From the NCBI GenBank assembly GCA_946480685.1, contig CAMLLI010000078.1, forward strand, positions 1-10,099: a stretch of 10,099 nt of DNA, given 5' to 3'. The stretch is from an uncultured Flammeovirgaceae bacterium (lineage in GTDB: Bacteria > Bacteroidota > Bacteroidia > Cytophagales > Cyclobacteriaceae). A program made the translations under genes and the position numbers. Positions within the stretch are counted from its first letter, which is position 1; every line of letters starts with the position of its first letter. Positions 1-8,642 of the stretch are shown in pieces. Below the pieces are notes generated by a model that saw only the letters and a list, made by a program, of their open reading frames with translations, made no database searches and was not told the origin of the DNA.

Positions 1-935
1 GGCAAATCGGCCGGGCAACACAAGGTGCTGCTACCGGTATGCTGGGCAAATCGTACCTCTATAGAAAAGAATGGCAGAAAGCTGCAGACCAGTTTAAAGA
101 GTTGATTGACGGAGGCAGATATAGTTTAGTGTCCAATTACCGCGACAACTTTACGGATGCCAATGAAAACAATTCAGAGTCTTTGTTTGAAGTACAGTTT
201 GCCGATCCTTCGCAGGTTGGCGGTACCGTTATGAACTGGGGTGGCGATCCGGCTGCGAACTGGAAACAAACTTCCGCGCAGGCGTGCACATACTCGATGG
301 ATGGTCGTGGCTACTCTGATTTTCTCCCTACACAATGGATCTACAACGAGTATAAACTGGAGCGCACCAAAGACGACAAGAGTGATCCGCGCCTGCTGGC
401 GACCATCGCTTCCTATGAGCCGGATGATAATTCGACAACGGTATATGGAGATGCGTGGCCCTATGCACCCGACAAGATATACCCACGGAAATATACCAAC
501 GATGGTAAAGCTGGTTATGCGAACGAGTATGATCTGAATTCAGGTATAAACTATCGCGTGCTCCGCTATGCCGATATATTGCTGATGTATGCAGAAGCGT
601 TGAACGAACTGAAGCAAACAACCGCTGCCTATCCCTATATCCAGCAAGTGAGAGACCGTGCGAATCTTCCAGACCTGGCTACAACAAAACCGGGCATGAC
701 GCAAGAGGAAATGCGCGATCAGATTGCACATGAACGTGCCCTGGAGTTTGCCATTGAAGGACAACGGATCAATGATATCATCCGATGGGGATGGTTCTAT
801 GATGCCAACAAACTCGCCATGCTAAAAGCGCACGATGCTGACTTCAATTTATGGAGTCCTGGAAACGAGTACCTGCCGATTCCGCAGACTGAGCTCGATG
901 TGAACAAAAAACTATCGCCCAACCCGGCAAACTAA
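1..935 (+). CDS. SusD/RagB family outer-membrane glycan-binding lipoprotein, C-terminal part (5' end outside window)
   Basis: The open frame enters from the left edge (first full codon at base 3) and ends at TAA 933-935, giving about 310 visible residues. SusD-like proteins are usually about 500-650 residues, so roughly the N-terminal half, with its lipoprotein signal, is missing. Recognisable family motifs are a TPR-type helix pair near the start (GRATQGAATG, then YLYRKEWQKAADQF), the LRYADILLMYAEALNE helix (about 553-608), and the C-terminal RagB/SusD signature ERALEFAIEGQRINDIIRWG (733-792). SusD proteins sit on the cell surface, bind oligosaccharides and form the lid of the partner SusC TonB-dependent transporter; the SusC gene would be expected upstream. 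The two GH43 genes that follow suggest an arabinan-type glycan as ligand, which is inference. The family call is very secure; the ligand is not. Confidence 0.95.
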   Translation, partial: QIGRATQGAATGMLGKSYLYRKEWQKAADQFKELIDGGRYSLVSNYRDNFTDANENNSESLFEVQFADPSQVGGTVMNWGGDPAANWKQTSAQACTYSMDGRGYSDFLPTQWIYNEYKLERTKDDKSDPRLLATIASYEPDDNSTTVYGDAWPYAPDKIYPRKYTNDGKAGYANEYDLNSGINYRVLRYADILLMYAEALNELKQTTAAYPYIQQVRDRANLPDLATTKPGMTQEEMRDQIAHERALEFAIEGQRINDIIRWGWFYDANKLAMLKAHDADFNLWSPGNEYLPIPQTELDVNKKLSPNPAN

Positions 936-945
936 TTATGGATTG

Positions 946-982
946 ATAAAGTGTTTCACCTGTATCAGGCGAAACACTTTAT
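946..982 (+). terminator. Hairpin downstream of the susD-like gene, probable terminator or attenuator
   Basis: A long inverted repeat begins 10 bases after the susD stop. Twelve paired bases (946-957 with 971-982) are followed by an A/C mismatch, four more pairs (959-962 with 966-969) and a TAT loop. The bases after the stem are only moderately T-rich. It could therefore end transcription fully or act as a partial stop that lowers expression of the GH43 genes relative to susD. Confidence 0.65.
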
Positions 983-1044
983 TGATATACTATACCAGGC
1001 CGGAAATCCGAATTGTAATTTATCGATCGCACGTACTGCGGTGG

Positions 1045-1073
1045 TTTGTAGTTATCCTGTCAAAATACTTTTG
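1045..1073 (+). promoter_or_regulatory. Candidate Bacteroidota-type promoter for the lipoprotein GH43 gene
   Basis: TTTG at 1045-1048 and TACTTTTG at 1066-1073 match the known Bacteroidota primary sigma factor consensus (TTTG or TTG near -33 and TAnnTTTG near -7). The spacer is 17 bases. The -7 box ends only 5 bases before the ATG at 1079, so a start site at the usual distance would fall on or next to the start codon. Either the transcript is leaderless or the match is chance. This rests on pattern matching only. Confidence 0.4.
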
Positions 1074-1078
1074 AGACT

Positions 1079-2557
1079 ATGCTATATCTGAAATATATAT
1101 TTATCGTGTGTTCACTTTTCGTGGTGGCTGCGAGTATAACGTCCTGTTCAAATGACGACCCGGGCGATACGGGCGGCACAGACACTGTTATTGTGACACC
1201 ACCGGCTTTCAATATCGACAACATCAATGATACCTATGCAGATGTAGCACCTTTCAGCAGCTATGCGAAATGGGGGCCATACAATGTGCATGATCCTTCC
1301 ATTATAAAAGCGGGTGACACGTACTACTGCTATAGCACCGATGTCGGGTTCGGTACAGAGGTTCCTCCGGGAATACAAATCCGCAAATCAAAAGACCTGG
1401 TTGAATGGCAATATGTAGGCTGGGTTTTCGATGGCTTGCCGAAGAAAGGTTCTGATTTTATCAAGGCAAACGGTGGTACACCTTTCAATGCGTTGTGGGC
1501 GCCCTATATAGTAAAGGTCGGAAGCGAGTATCGGCTATACTATTCACTGTCATCTGCCAAACCACGCCTCAGTGTTATTGGTCTGGCCACAGCATCAAAT
1601 CCAATTGGACCGTGGACGGAGAAAGAGATCGTAGTTACCTCGCTCGATAACAATACTATTCAGACCAACGCTATAGATCCTACAGTGCTGGTTACAACCA
1701 CTGGCGAGCACTGGCTATATTATGGTTCTGCATGGGATGGTATATATATCGTTAAACTGAATGCAGCTACCGGTCTGCCTGCTTCCCCAGGAGATAAAGG
1801 TAAACGCATCGCACAGCGCGGCTTTACCAACGGTACGATAAACGGAAACCTGGAAGGCCCGGAGATCATCTACAACAGTACATTGAAAAAGTATTTCCTC
1901 TTCATGGCTTACGACTGGCTTTCTACCAAGTATAATGTTCGCGTAGGAAAGTCGGATACTGCGGATGGTCCTTTCTTTGATTTCGATGGAATAGATTTAA
2001 ATATAGAGCAAGATCACGGGCCGATGATTATAGCACCATACCAGTTCAAAGGGCATGGCGGATGGCAGGGCACTTCACATTGTTCTGTGTTCAATGATGG
2101 AGAACAATACTATATAGAGCACCAGGGGCGGCCCGGTGTTAAGTTCTACTATATGGATCTACATGTTCGTAAACTATTCTGGACAAGTGATGGCTGGCCG
2201 GTTGCATCGCCACAACGTTATGCCGCTACGGAACAGACCGCGATCACCGAAGAGAACCTCGCGGGCACTTGGGAAAAGATTACACTGGGATACAACGTAG
2301 TGCCTGGATACTCGGCAGAGCAGACGTCTCCCGATATGCAGGTGGCTGTCAATTTTATTCTGGGCAGTGACAAGACGATCGATGGAAACGCGAATGATAC
2401 ATGGTCTTACCGCGCACCCTGGATAAAATTTCATTGGCACAACGCTACTACAGATAGTGTATATGTAGAACGCGGCAGAGATTGGGAGAATAAAAAAGCA
2501 TGTCTCGTATTTACCGGGTTAACTACCACTGGCACCGCTATATGGGGCAAGAAGTAA
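1079..2557 (+). CDS. GH43 family arabinan-active glycoside hydrolase, surface lipoprotein
   Basis: This 492-residue protein most resembles endo-1,5-alpha-L-arabinanases of family GH43, which cut the arabinan backbone of pectin by inversion in a five-bladed beta-propeller. A lipoprotein signal occupies residues 1-22, with lipobox ITSC and Cys23. The residues after the cysteine (SNDD) resemble the acidic Bacteroidota export signal for surface lipoproteins. The catalytic acids are visible: Asp72 in HDPS (general base), Asp200 in AIDP (pKa modulator) and Glu259 in LEGP (general acid). His334 in GTSHCSVF fits the conserved calcium-site histidine, and WAP (140-142) is also typical. Residues about 390-490 form an extra C-terminal domain like that found in many Bacteroides arabinanases. 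The ATG at 1079 is the only sensible start, because later in-frame starts destroy the signal. The gene lies 143 bases after susD, beyond a hairpin. The family is certain; endo-arabinanase activity is probable. Confidence 0.9.
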   Translation: MLYLKYIFIVCSLFVVAASITSCSNDDPGDTGGTDTVIVTPPAFNIDNINDTYADVAPFSSYAKWGPYNVHDPSIIKAGDTYYCYSTDVGFGTEVPPGIQIRKSKDLVEWQYVGWVFDGLPKKGSDFIKANGGTPFNALWAPYIVKVGSEYRLYYSLSSAKPRLSVIGLATASNPIGPWTEKEIVVTSLDNNTIQTNAIDPTVLVTTTGEHWLYYGSAWDGIYIVKLNAATGLPASPGDKGKRIAQRGFTNGTINGNLEGPEIIYNSTLKKYFLFMAYDWLSTKYNVRVGKSDTADGPFFDFDGIDLNIEQDHGPMIIAPYQFKGHGGWQGTSHCSVFNDGEQYYIEHQGRPGVKFYYMDLHVRKLFWTSDGWPVASPQRYAATEQTAITEENLAGTWEKITLGYNVVPGYSAEQTSPDMQVAVNFILGSDKTIDGNANDTWSYRAPWIKFHWHNATTDSVYVERGRDWENKKACLVFTGLTTTGTAIWGKK

Positions 2558-2572
2558 AACAATACCCCTGGG

Positions 2573-2616
2573 TTGCATCACGGCTGTGATCAAAGAATCA
2601 GTCCGTTAATTTTTTT
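2573..2616 (+). terminator. Weak hairpin plus distant T-run after the first GH43 gene
   Basis: ATCAC (2577-2581) pairs with GTGAT (2586-2590) around a GGCT loop, and TTG/CAA pair outside it across one bulged base. A run of seven T lies at 2610-2616, but 16 bases separate it from the stem, so this is a poor intrinsic terminator. Read-through into the second GH43 gene is likely. Confidence 0.25.
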
Positions 2617-2690
2617 AAAGTACCTGTTACCACAGCGTATAATTATATACTGCTGAATGAATTGTTATGTAAAAATTTTAGAGCGGTTTT

Positions 2691-2720
2691 GTTCAAGGTA
2701 TATCCTGTTGAACACGTGTT
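2691..2720. promoter_or_regulatory. Adjoining inverted repeats upstream of the T9SS GH43 gene, possible operator
   Basis: GTTCAA (2691-2696) is repeated inverted as TTGAAC (2708-2713). This runs into the perfect 10-base palindrome AACACGTGTT (2711-2720). The pair ends 34 bases before the chosen start codon at 2755, a position suitable for a regulator site or a 5' leader hairpin. No known regulator is assigned and chance cannot be excluded. Confidence 0.25.
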
Positions 2721-2754
2721 ACACATCATTACTATATACTTAAACTTCAACTAT

Positions 2755-4029
2755 ATGATTTACTCCTCTAAAACCTGTCGTATGGCATCCGGGAGGTTGT
2801 CATTCAACGCAGTAAAAATTCTTTTTGTATGTATAGTATTAACCATTTCAACATTAAAAGCACAACCGCCAAGCCATGATCCTTCAACCATGGTGACGAG
2901 CGGTGGACGCTACTGGATATTTACTACAGGCGATGGCGTGTGGTGTATGTCTTCCAGCAATGTCAACTTTACAGACTGGCGCGCGGAGCCAACGCCCTAT
3001 ACCAAAACAAGCTGGCCATCATGGATCAAGACTTACGTTCCTAATTTTGCAGGAACATTCTGGGCACCCGAAGTTGTATATGTAAACAATCAATACCGGC
3101 TATACTATTCCTGCTCAACCTTCGGGTCAAAGAACTCCTGCATTGGTCTGGCAACAGCCAGTTCACTCTCCGGCCCGTGGACCGACCAGGGCGTAGTAGT
3201 ATATTCCAACGCCGGTACATCTGAAAATGCCATTGACCCTGCTATATATGCGGGAAGTTACCTGGTATACGGATCGTTCTTCGGAGGCATACGCCTGGCC
3301 GCCATCAGTTCTACGGGCAAGCCGCGGAACTCCACACGCTATGCACTGGCGAGTGGTGATTGTGAGGCTCCCTATATACTAAAGAATGGAAGTTATTATT
3401 ATCTCTTTATCAACCGCGGTGCATGCTGCCAGGGTATCAACAGCACCACCTATAGAATTCAGGTTGGGCGCTCCACGAGTATAACAGGTCCGTATCTCGA
3501 TAAGAATGGCAATGACCTGAACAATGGCGGTGGCACAAACCTGGTGGTAACCACGGGGCGCTATATTGGTCCGGGACATTTTGGTTACGGCCAGGGAAAA
3601 GTTACGTATCATTTTTATGATGGAAATGACAACGGCAATGCCAAACTCCGAATAACTACATTGAGCTGGAGCAATGGCTGGCCTGTTGTTAGCGGAGGTG
3701 GTGCGCGTATAGGTATAGATGAACAGCTTGCCGAAGATGATTTGAAAACGGAACTGAGTGAAATCGTTTCGTTCTTTCCGAATCCGGTAAAAGAAAATAT
3801 ACTGACCGTGCGCACCAGGCTACAGGAACAAGCAACGGTACAGGTTAAACTTATGGATCTGAAGGGCAACGAAGTATATACGGAAGAACTGGGCGTACGT
3901 GCAGCAGATGAGCTAGATCACGAGATCAATGTTTCTACATTAAAAAAAGGTATATATATCATTCATCTTACCCGGGAAAATACCGATGGAAAAGCGAAAA
4001 CAATTTCATCGCGGGTCACAATAGAGTAA
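2755..4029 (+). CDS. GH43 family arabinanase-like enzyme with C-terminal T9SS sorting domain
   Basis: A 424-residue protein if started at ATG 2755. The frame is open back to an ATG at 2662, but that start adds 31 residues ahead of the signal peptide and is less likely; ATG 2782 is also possible. The hydrophobic signal core (KILFVCIVLTISTL) is followed by a probable cleavage after KAQ. The GH43 propeller follows, with Asp42 (HDPS), Asp161 (AIDP), Glu204 (CEAP) and His275 (GPGH) as catalytic and metal-site residues. Two adjacent cysteines in GACCQG (224-225) match a motif seen in many arabinanase-type GH43 proteins. Residues about 340-424, starting FFPNP and ending in KKGIYIIHL and a short tail, form a type A T9SS sorting domain, so the enzyme should be exported through T9SS and released or anchored at the surface. 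Arabinan or arabino-oligosaccharide cleavage is inferred from family and context. Confidence 0.88.
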   Translation: MIYSSKTCRMASGRLSFNAVKILFVCIVLTISTLKAQPPSHDPSTMVTSGGRYWIFTTGDGVWCMSSSNVNFTDWRAEPTPYTKTSWPSWIKTYVPNFAGTFWAPEVVYVNNQYRLYYSCSTFGSKNSCIGLATASSLSGPWTDQGVVVYSNAGTSENAIDPAIYAGSYLVYGSFFGGIRLAAISSTGKPRNSTRYALASGDCEAPYILKNGSYYYLFINRGACCQGINSTTYRIQVGRSTSITGPYLDKNGNDLNNGGGTNLVVTTGRYIGPGHFGYGQGKVTYHFYDGNDNGNAKLRITTLSWSNGWPVVSGGGARIGIDEQLAEDDLKTELSEIVSFFPNPVKENILTVRTRLQEQATVQVKLMDLKGNEVYTEELGVRAADELDHEINVSTLKKGIYIIHLTRENTDGKAKTISSRVTIE

Positions 4030-4048
4030 ATATCCACCGCTCCGTATA

Positions 4049-4087
4049 AATAAAGGCATGCAATCTTATACGTTGCATGCCTTTATT
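4049..4087 (+). terminator. Intrinsic terminator after the T9SS GH43 gene
   Basis: A perfect 15-base stem (4049-4063 with 4073-4087) encloses a 9-base loop and begins 19 bases after the GH43 stop. The stem core is GGCATGC with AT-rich flanks ending in TTTATT. It closes the polysaccharide locus and separates it from katG. Confidence 0.75.
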
Positions 4088-4089
4088 AT

Positions 4090-4171
4090 ACTATAGAAAG
4101 CATCTTTTTACTTCACTATAGGAGATTCCTGCCGCCGGAATTTGTTTTTATAGACAAATCCTATACATTCA
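4090..4171 (+). promoter_or_regulatory. Putative katG control region with small repeats
   Basis: Two copies of ACTATAG (4090-4096 and 4115-4121) lie 25 bases apart. An inverted repeat, ATTTGT (4140-4145) with ACAAAT (4154-4159), contains a TTTG at 4141-4144. A weak -7-like TACATTCA follows at 4164-4171. Together they could be a promoter with regulator sites, but none matches a peroxide-regulator box I can name. The rest of the gap, to 4257, shows nothing clear. Confidence 0.25.
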
Positions 4172-4242
4172 TAAAGACAATCGATTTGATCAATAGCCGC
4201 GGTCTGCGGACTTTAGATGCCACAAGTAACAAGTGTAACTAA

Positions 4243-6501
<2,259 letters not shown>

Positions 6502-6520
6502 TAATCAGTAGTTTGTTGTG

Positions 6521-6554
6521 AAGGAGGTTCGCGAAAGCGGCCTCCTTATTTTTT
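6521..6554 (+). terminator. Intrinsic terminator of katG
   Basis: AAGGAGG (6521-6527) pairs with CCTCCTT (6541-6547). The inner CGC/GCG stem carries a GAAA tetraloop, and a T-run reaches 6554. This is a strong + strand terminator 19 bases after the katG stop, in the convergent gap with the AraC-family gene. Confidence 0.88.
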
Positions 6555-6594
6555 CTCGCAGGCTATATATACTTCATCGGTTCAATCAACGGGT

Positions 6595-6608
6595 ATGTAT
6601 ATATACAT
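6595..6608. repeat. 14-base perfect AT-rich palindrome
   Basis: ATGTATATATACAT reads the same on both strands. It lies between the katG terminator and the end of the AraC-family gene. It could help end the minus-strand transcript, but no T-run accompanies it on that strand. TATATA-type strings are frequent throughout this window, so chance is a real possibility. Confidence 0.3.
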
Positions 6609-6658
6609 CCTATTATACACTTCTCCCCCTTTCATTTCTTCCTCACAGAATGTTTCTG

Positions 6659-7582
6659 TCAATTAAACGACTGTCTGAATTCCAAAGGCGAAAGTTTTGT
6701 CTTGGTTTTAAAAAACTTACTGAACGACTGCGAGTGTTCAAATCCCAAAGCGTATGCAACTTCGCCTACCGATAGTGTGGTGGTGGAGAGCATCTCCTTC
6801 CCTTTTTCTATAAGCTTGTCATGAATGTGTTGCTGGGCATTTTTACCGGTGAGTATACGCAGCATATCACTCAGGTAACTCGGTGAAATGTTTAGCTGAT
6901 CTGCCAGGTATTTAACGGTTGGTATACCGGAGGCATGCTCGTTATCAAAATGCTTCGCGAGTATATCTTCCAGTTTCAATAGTATATCATTACTGGCAGC
7001 CTTGCGTGTAATGAACTGGCGCTTGTAAAAACGATTTGCATAATTCAGCAACAGTTCAAGTTGTGAGATAACTACATCCTGACTAAAGTCATCGATCCGG
7101 CTGTTCAACTCCGATTCAATCATTTCAAATATGGAAATAATGATTGTCTTTTCTTCTTCCGACAGGTGCAATGCTTCGTTCGCAGTATATAAGAAGAATC
7201 CATACTGTTTTATTTTTTTGGACAACGAATGATTCAAAAGGAAATCCGGGTGGATCAGTAAAGTATATAACGAACAGGTTTCGTTAACTTCTCCTTCAAC
7301 GTTACGATTACCAATGATCTGATTCGGAGCAGCGAACAATAAACCACCTTCATCAAAATCATAATAACCTTGTCCGTATCGTAATCTCCCCTTGCGTTTG
7401 GGCTTATACGATATCTTGTAAAAGTTTAACACGTGCGAGCCCGAAGGTTGAGACACCTCACTCAGCGATTTCACATTATTGATCATACTGATCAGTGGAT
7501 GCTTGGGCGTGGGCAAGCCAAAGGCACGATGCGCTTCCGACAACGAAGCAAACTTCACGGGACCATCTCCTTTCTTTTTCAT
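6659..7582 (-). CDS. AraC family transcriptional regulator (downstream paralog)
   Basis: A 307-residue protein with the usual AraC layout: an N-terminal effector or oligomerisation region (about 1-190) and a C-terminal DNA-binding domain with two helix-turn-helix units, near 221-241 (VKYLADQLNISPSYLSDML) and 270-291 (LSVGEVAYALGFEHSQSFSKFF). The closing SPLEFRQSFN is typical of Bacteroidota members. It should be a cytoplasmic DNA-binding regulator; its effector is unknown. It is a paralog of the regulator at 8642-9559: the last 56 residues match at 45 positions, and both begin with similar short regions (GLPTPKHPLIS versus GLPKPEHPLVS). It lies downstream of an SDR gene on the same strand, 92 bases apart, with a hairpin between them. 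The ATG at 7582 is preceded by GAAG at close range on the minus strand. The SDR gene is a likely target, by context only. Confidence 0.92.
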   Translation of the reverse strand: MKKKGDGPVKFASLSEAHRAFGLPTPKHPLISMINNVKSLSEVSQPSGSHVLNFYKISYKPKRKGRLRYGQGYYDFDEGGLLFAAPNQIIGNRNVEGEVNETCSLYTLLIHPDFLLNHSLSKKIKQYGFFLYTANEALHLSEEEKTIIISIFEMIESELNSRIDDFSQDVVISQLELLLNYANRFYKRQFITRKAASNDILLKLEDILAKHFDNEHASGIPTVKYLADQLNISPSYLSDMLRILTGKNAQQHIHDKLIEKGKEMLSTTTLSVGEVAYALGFEHSQSFSKFFKTKTKLSPLEFRQSFN

Positions 7583-7595
7583 TCTTCAAATTTTT

Positions 7596-7633
7596 AAAAA
7601 GATAATTGATGCCATTTGCAGACATCAATTATC
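7596..7633 (-). terminator. Hairpin with T-run between SDR and AraC genes, terminator or attenuator
   Basis: GATAATTGATG (7601-7611) and CATCAATTATC (7623-7633) form a perfect 11-base inverted repeat with an 11-base loop. On the minus strand the stem is followed directly by TTTTT (7600-7596), as in an intrinsic terminator for the SDR gene. The stem starts 41 bases after the SDR stop. Only 13 bases then remain before the regulator's ATG, leaving no room for a normal promoter downstream of the stem. It may therefore attenuate, or act as an operator. Confidence 0.65.
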
Positions 7634-7674
7634 CAAAGTATATATACCACAACACTTTTTACCGCTGCGAGTTC

Positions 7675-8526
7675 CTAGTCGGCTATAGTTTGTGCTGCAT
7701 TGGAAACTTCTGCCCATGCTTCCCAGGTAGCCAATCGTTCCGTATAGGCGGCACGCACCCAGGGTAAACCCTGACTGCCAAGCATTAACCGAAGCGGGGG
7801 CTGCGCTGCATCTACGACCTTAAAAATAGCTTGTGGTGTCGCATGGGGATCTCCCCGTTCAATTGTTTTTATACCCTCCATAAACTGATTTTTAAAAGCG
7901 GTATATACCTCAAGACCCTGTGCAAACTTCAACGAGTTCTCACTTCCAAACTCGGTAGCATAAGCACCGGGTTCCAGTATGGTAACGTTGATGCCAAACG
8001 ATTTTACCTCTGCTGCAAGACTTTCATGAATCGCTTCGAAAGCCCATTTGGAAGAACAGTAATAACCGATCACAGGCATCGCCACATGACCAAGACTGCT
8101 GGAGACACCGATGATATGTCCTCCTCCCTGTGCACGCAGCAACGGCAGTGCTGCTTTGATCACCGAGAGCGAACCAAAGATATTCGTTTCATATTGTGCG
8201 CGAACATCTTCCGTACTCGCTTCCTCAATGGTGCTCACAAGCGAATAGCCTGCATTGTTAAGAACAACATCAAGCCGCCCGAAGTGAGCGTGCGCCTGCT
8301 TCACTACTTTTTCTACATCGTCAGATTTCGTTACATCGAGCGCGAGTGTTAAAACATTCGAACCATACTTCTCCTGGAGATCAGTGATGCTCGCAAGACT
8401 TCTCGCAGTCGCTGCAACTTTGTCGCCACGTTCGAGTGCGGCTTGTGCCCAAATGCGTCCAAACCCGCGAGACGTTCCCGTTATAAACCAGACTTTAGCT
8501 TTTGAATTCTCTTTCTGTTGTGTCAT
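7675..8526 (-). CDS. Short-chain dehydrogenase/reductase (SDR) family oxidoreductase
   Basis: A complete 283-residue classical SDR, an NAD(P)-dependent enzyme that oxidises or reduces a carbonyl or alcohol; the substrate is not evident. The cofactor motif TGTSRGFG is at residues 16-23, and Arg20 within it often goes with NADP preference. NNAG is at 90-93. The catalytic residues are Ser143 (VSSSLG), Tyr156 and Lys160 (YCSSK), and EPG at 185-187 follows. There is no signal peptide, so it is cytoplasmic. The C-terminal PPLRLMLG segment resembles the matching region of the other SDR in this window (PPLHFFMG). It lies between two paralogous AraC regulators on the same strand, with 115 bases upstream and 92 downstream, and an imperfect inverted repeat precedes its start. 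Regulation by one or both neighbours is inferred from position. Confidence 0.93.
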   Translation of the reverse strand: MTQQKENSKAKVWFITGTSRGFGRIWAQAALERGDKVAATARSLASITDLQEKYGSNVLTLALDVTKSDDVEKVVKQAHAHFGRLDVVLNNAGYSLVSTIEEASTEDVRAQYETNIFGSLSVIKAALPLLRAQGGGHIIGVSSSLGHVAMPVIGYYCSSKWAFEAIHESLAAEVKSFGINVTILEPGAYATEFGSENSLKFAQGLEVYTAFKNQFMEGIKTIERGDPHATPQAIFKVVDAAQPPLRLMLGSQGLPWVRAAYTERLATWEAWAEVSNAAQTIAD

Positions 8527-8532
8527 AAATAA

Positions 8533-8559
8533 GACTTTAGATTTATCGCATCAAAAGTC
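8533..8559 (-). promoter_or_regulatory. Imperfect inverted repeat just upstream of the SDR gene, candidate operator
   Basis: GACTTTAGA (8533-8541) and TCAAAAGTC (8551-8559) form 9-base arms with one mismatch and a 9-base spacer, 6 bases upstream of the SDR ATG. On the minus strand the promoter-proximal arm reads GACTTTTG, one base from the TAnnTTTG -7 consensus. A regulator site overlapping a promoter is possible but unproven. Confidence 0.3.
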
Positions 8560-8630
8560 CTCAGAGTTGAAATCTGCTTTGTAGTCTAATTGCGGGTTGT
8601 TGTAATCTAAATGAGAATAGTTAAGCGCGT

Positions 8631-8642
8631 AAAGTATACTTT
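8631..8642. repeat. 12-base perfect palindrome at the end of the upstream AraC gene
   Basis: AAAGTATACTTT is a perfect palindrome touching the last base of the regulator's stop codon. It could be a short 3' end structure or a protein site. It is AT-rich with no T-run, so it is not a convincing terminator. The remaining 8560-8630 shows nothing clear. Confidence 0.3.

Noticed and set aside
2662..2754. Upstream in-frame ATG that would lengthen the T9SS GH43 protein by 31 residues
   Set aside because: The extra residues precede a normal signal peptide and include an unneeded hydrophobic stretch. ATG 2755 gives a more typical export signal. It is kept only as a less likely start.
4090..4121. ACTATAG repeats as an OxyR binding site
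   Set aside because: The known OxyR site has ATAG and CTAT elements at fixed internal spacing. These repeats do not reproduce that layout.
6518..6775. 85-residue plus-strand open frame between katG and the AraC gene
   Set aside because: It begins in the katG terminator and runs across the 3' end of the AraC gene. It has no family features and no plausible promoter.
7831..8352. 173-residue plus-strand open frame opposite the SDR gene
   Set aside because: The minus-strand SDR has every catalytic motif intact, so the opposite frame is a shadow with no recognisable domain.
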